Below are positions 51,988 through 52,833 of a stretch of DNA of 52,833 nt, piece by piece (position 1 is the stretch's first letter; each line of letters starts with the position of its first letter). The translations under genes were made by a program, and so were the position numbers. Source of the DNA: CAYRSS01 sp964426945 (lineage in GTDB: Bacteria; Planctomycetota; Phycisphaerae; UBA1845); the NCBI GenBank assembly GCA_964426945.1, contig CAYRSS010000026.1:1-52833 (forward strand), read 5' to 3'. The notes below the pieces were generated by a model. That model did not search any database, was not told the origin of the DNA, and saw only the letters and a program-made list of their open reading frames with translations.

Positions 51988-52833
51988 TCATGTCGCGGCG
52001 ATCTTTCGCTCGCCGAGCAGCCGCAGGGCATTGGACACCACGACCAGCGACATGCCCGTGTCGGCCGCGATCGCCGCCCACAGGCTCGCGTAACCGGCCA
52101 GCGTAAGCAGGATGAACGCGGCCTTCACCGCCAGCGACGCGACGATGTTTTGCCGGATGATGGCCAGCGTGCGGCGCGAGTGGCGGATCAGCCACGGCAG
52201 GCGCGACAGGTCGTCGCTCATCAGCGCTACGTCAGCCGTCTCCAGGGCCGCGTCCGTGCCGGCCGCCCCCATCGCGATGCCGAGCGTCGAGCGGGCCAGG
52301 GCGGGGGCATCATTCACGCCGTCGCCGACCATTGCGACCGCGCCGTAGCGCTCTACTAACTCCTCGATGGCCGCGACTTTCTGCTCGGGCAGCAGATCGG
52401 CTCGCACCTCGTCCACGCCGGTCGCCGCCGCGACGGCACGCGCGGTCCCGTAGTTGTCGCCCGTCAGCATGATGACGTGCTCGATGCCGGCCGCCCGCAG
52501 CGCGGCGACCGTCGCCGGCGACGCGTCGCGCACGCGGTCGGCAATCGCGATGAAGCCGCACACGTGCTCGTCGTCGCCCACGACAACGATGCTCGCGCCG
52601 ACGGCGGAGAGCGCCTCCAACTGGGCATGCACGTCGGGAGATTCCTGCGCCCGCTCTTCCAGCAGCCGGTGCGAGCCGATCCAGACGGCGTTGCCGTCGA
52701 GCGTGGCCGTGGCGCCCTTGCCTTTCATCGTCTGGTAGTCATCCACCGGCGTGGGGCGCACGCCCTTGGAATCAGCGTAGCGGACGATCGCCCGTGCCAG
52801 CGGATGCTCCGACCGCTGCTCGATCGCGGAGGC
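51988..52833 (-). CDS. heavy-metal P1B-type ATPase, 3' part (runs off the window)
   Basis: C-terminal ~281 residues of a cation-transporting P-type ATPase; the 5' part lies beyond the right edge. Seen: SEHP of the nucleotide-binding domain (EQRSEHPLARAI), the MLTGDN loop, the PEQK motif, hinge GDGVNDAPALA, GIAMGAAGTDAALETADVAL and two final membrane helices (NIVASLAVKAAFILLTL and MSLVVVSNALRLL). These are typical of CadA/ZntA-type Zn/Cd/Pb or Cu exporters; the CPC metal site is not in view. It differs from the ATPase at 10595 in sequence. It lies on the island side of the tRNA-Gly fragment, which fits a horizontally acquired metal-resistance gene. Confidence 0.88.
   Translation of the reverse strand, partial: ASAIEQRSEHPLARAIVRYADSKGVRPTPVDDYQTMKGKGATATLDGNAVWIGSHRLLEERAQESPDVHAQLEALSAVGASIVVVGDDEHVCGFIAIADRVRDASPATVAALRAAGIEHVIMLTGDNYGTARAVAAATGVDEVRADLLPEQKVAAIEELVERYGAVAMVGDGVNDAPALARSTLGIAMGAAGTDAALETADVALMSDDLSRLPWLIRHSRRTLAIIRQNIVASLAVKAAFILLTLAGYASLWAAIAADTGMSLVVVSNALRLLGERKIAAT

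Noticed and set aside
1..52833. CRISPR arrays, rRNA genes, replication origin
   Set aside because: No regularly spaced repeats, rRNA-like segments or DnaA-box clusters were seen.

Overview
This is a GC-rich bacterial window that looks chromosomal and most likely planctomycetal. The phylum call rests on several secreted proteins with planctomycete-style calcium-binding modules (dockerin-like D-x-N-x-D-G repeats, 'DCNANGVPDECE'-type linkers, Cys-rich CC..WD..C modules), a prepilin-like secreted protein, frequent GTG/TTG starts behind good Shine-Dalgarno sites, and multiheme cytochrome and B12/radical-SAM genes. It is an inference from domain style, not from a marker gene.

Layout. (1) 1-1000: a low-GC hypothetical membrane-anchored protein, then palindromic repeats. 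(2) 1005-5923, minus strand: thiol peroxidase, DUF4190 protein, LysM-L,D-transpeptidase, an AhpD-like peroxidase whose reading frame is crossed by a UGA exactly at the second Cys of CxxC with a good bacterial SECIS hairpin just downstream (probable selenoprotein), and a B12-binding radical SAM protein. (3) 6457-14906: large FG-GAP lipoprotein, HMA-less heavy-metal P-type ATPase, RidA protein, two small membrane proteins. (4) 14898-17033, minus: NAD-dependent 3-beta-HSD-like reductase and a KAS-III/OleA-like thiolase. (5) 17197-26580: methyltransferase, GAP1-type protein, zinc-ribbon double-GTPase, FGE/SUMF1-fold protein and a coiled-coil protein on minus, divergent from a giant 1147-aa coiled-coil protein on plus. 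This GTPase/GAP1/FGE locus is the best candidate for a poorly described multi-gene system (conflict or signalling type).

(6) 26693-45313: mostly exported proteins (thrombospondin-type-3 lipoprotein, a 1150-aa lipoprotein, HAF-repeat/dockerin protein, seven-heme cytochrome c, a 1687-aa subtilisin-family protease, a Kelch/Ig protein), with tRNA-Arg(CCT), a DUF309 gene, a shortened IS630 transposase and a MITE-like inverted repeat. (7) 46143-51141, plus: response regulator, exported dockerin-like protein, prepilin-like protein and sensor histidine kinase in one tight operon. (8) 51142-52833: a 3' fragment of tRNA-Gly(CCC), a likely attachment-site scar, marks a probable genomic island carrying a second heavy-metal P-type ATPase that runs off the right edge.

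Limits: no database search was possible; domain calls come from motif reading, and starts were picked by ribosome binding sites where stated.
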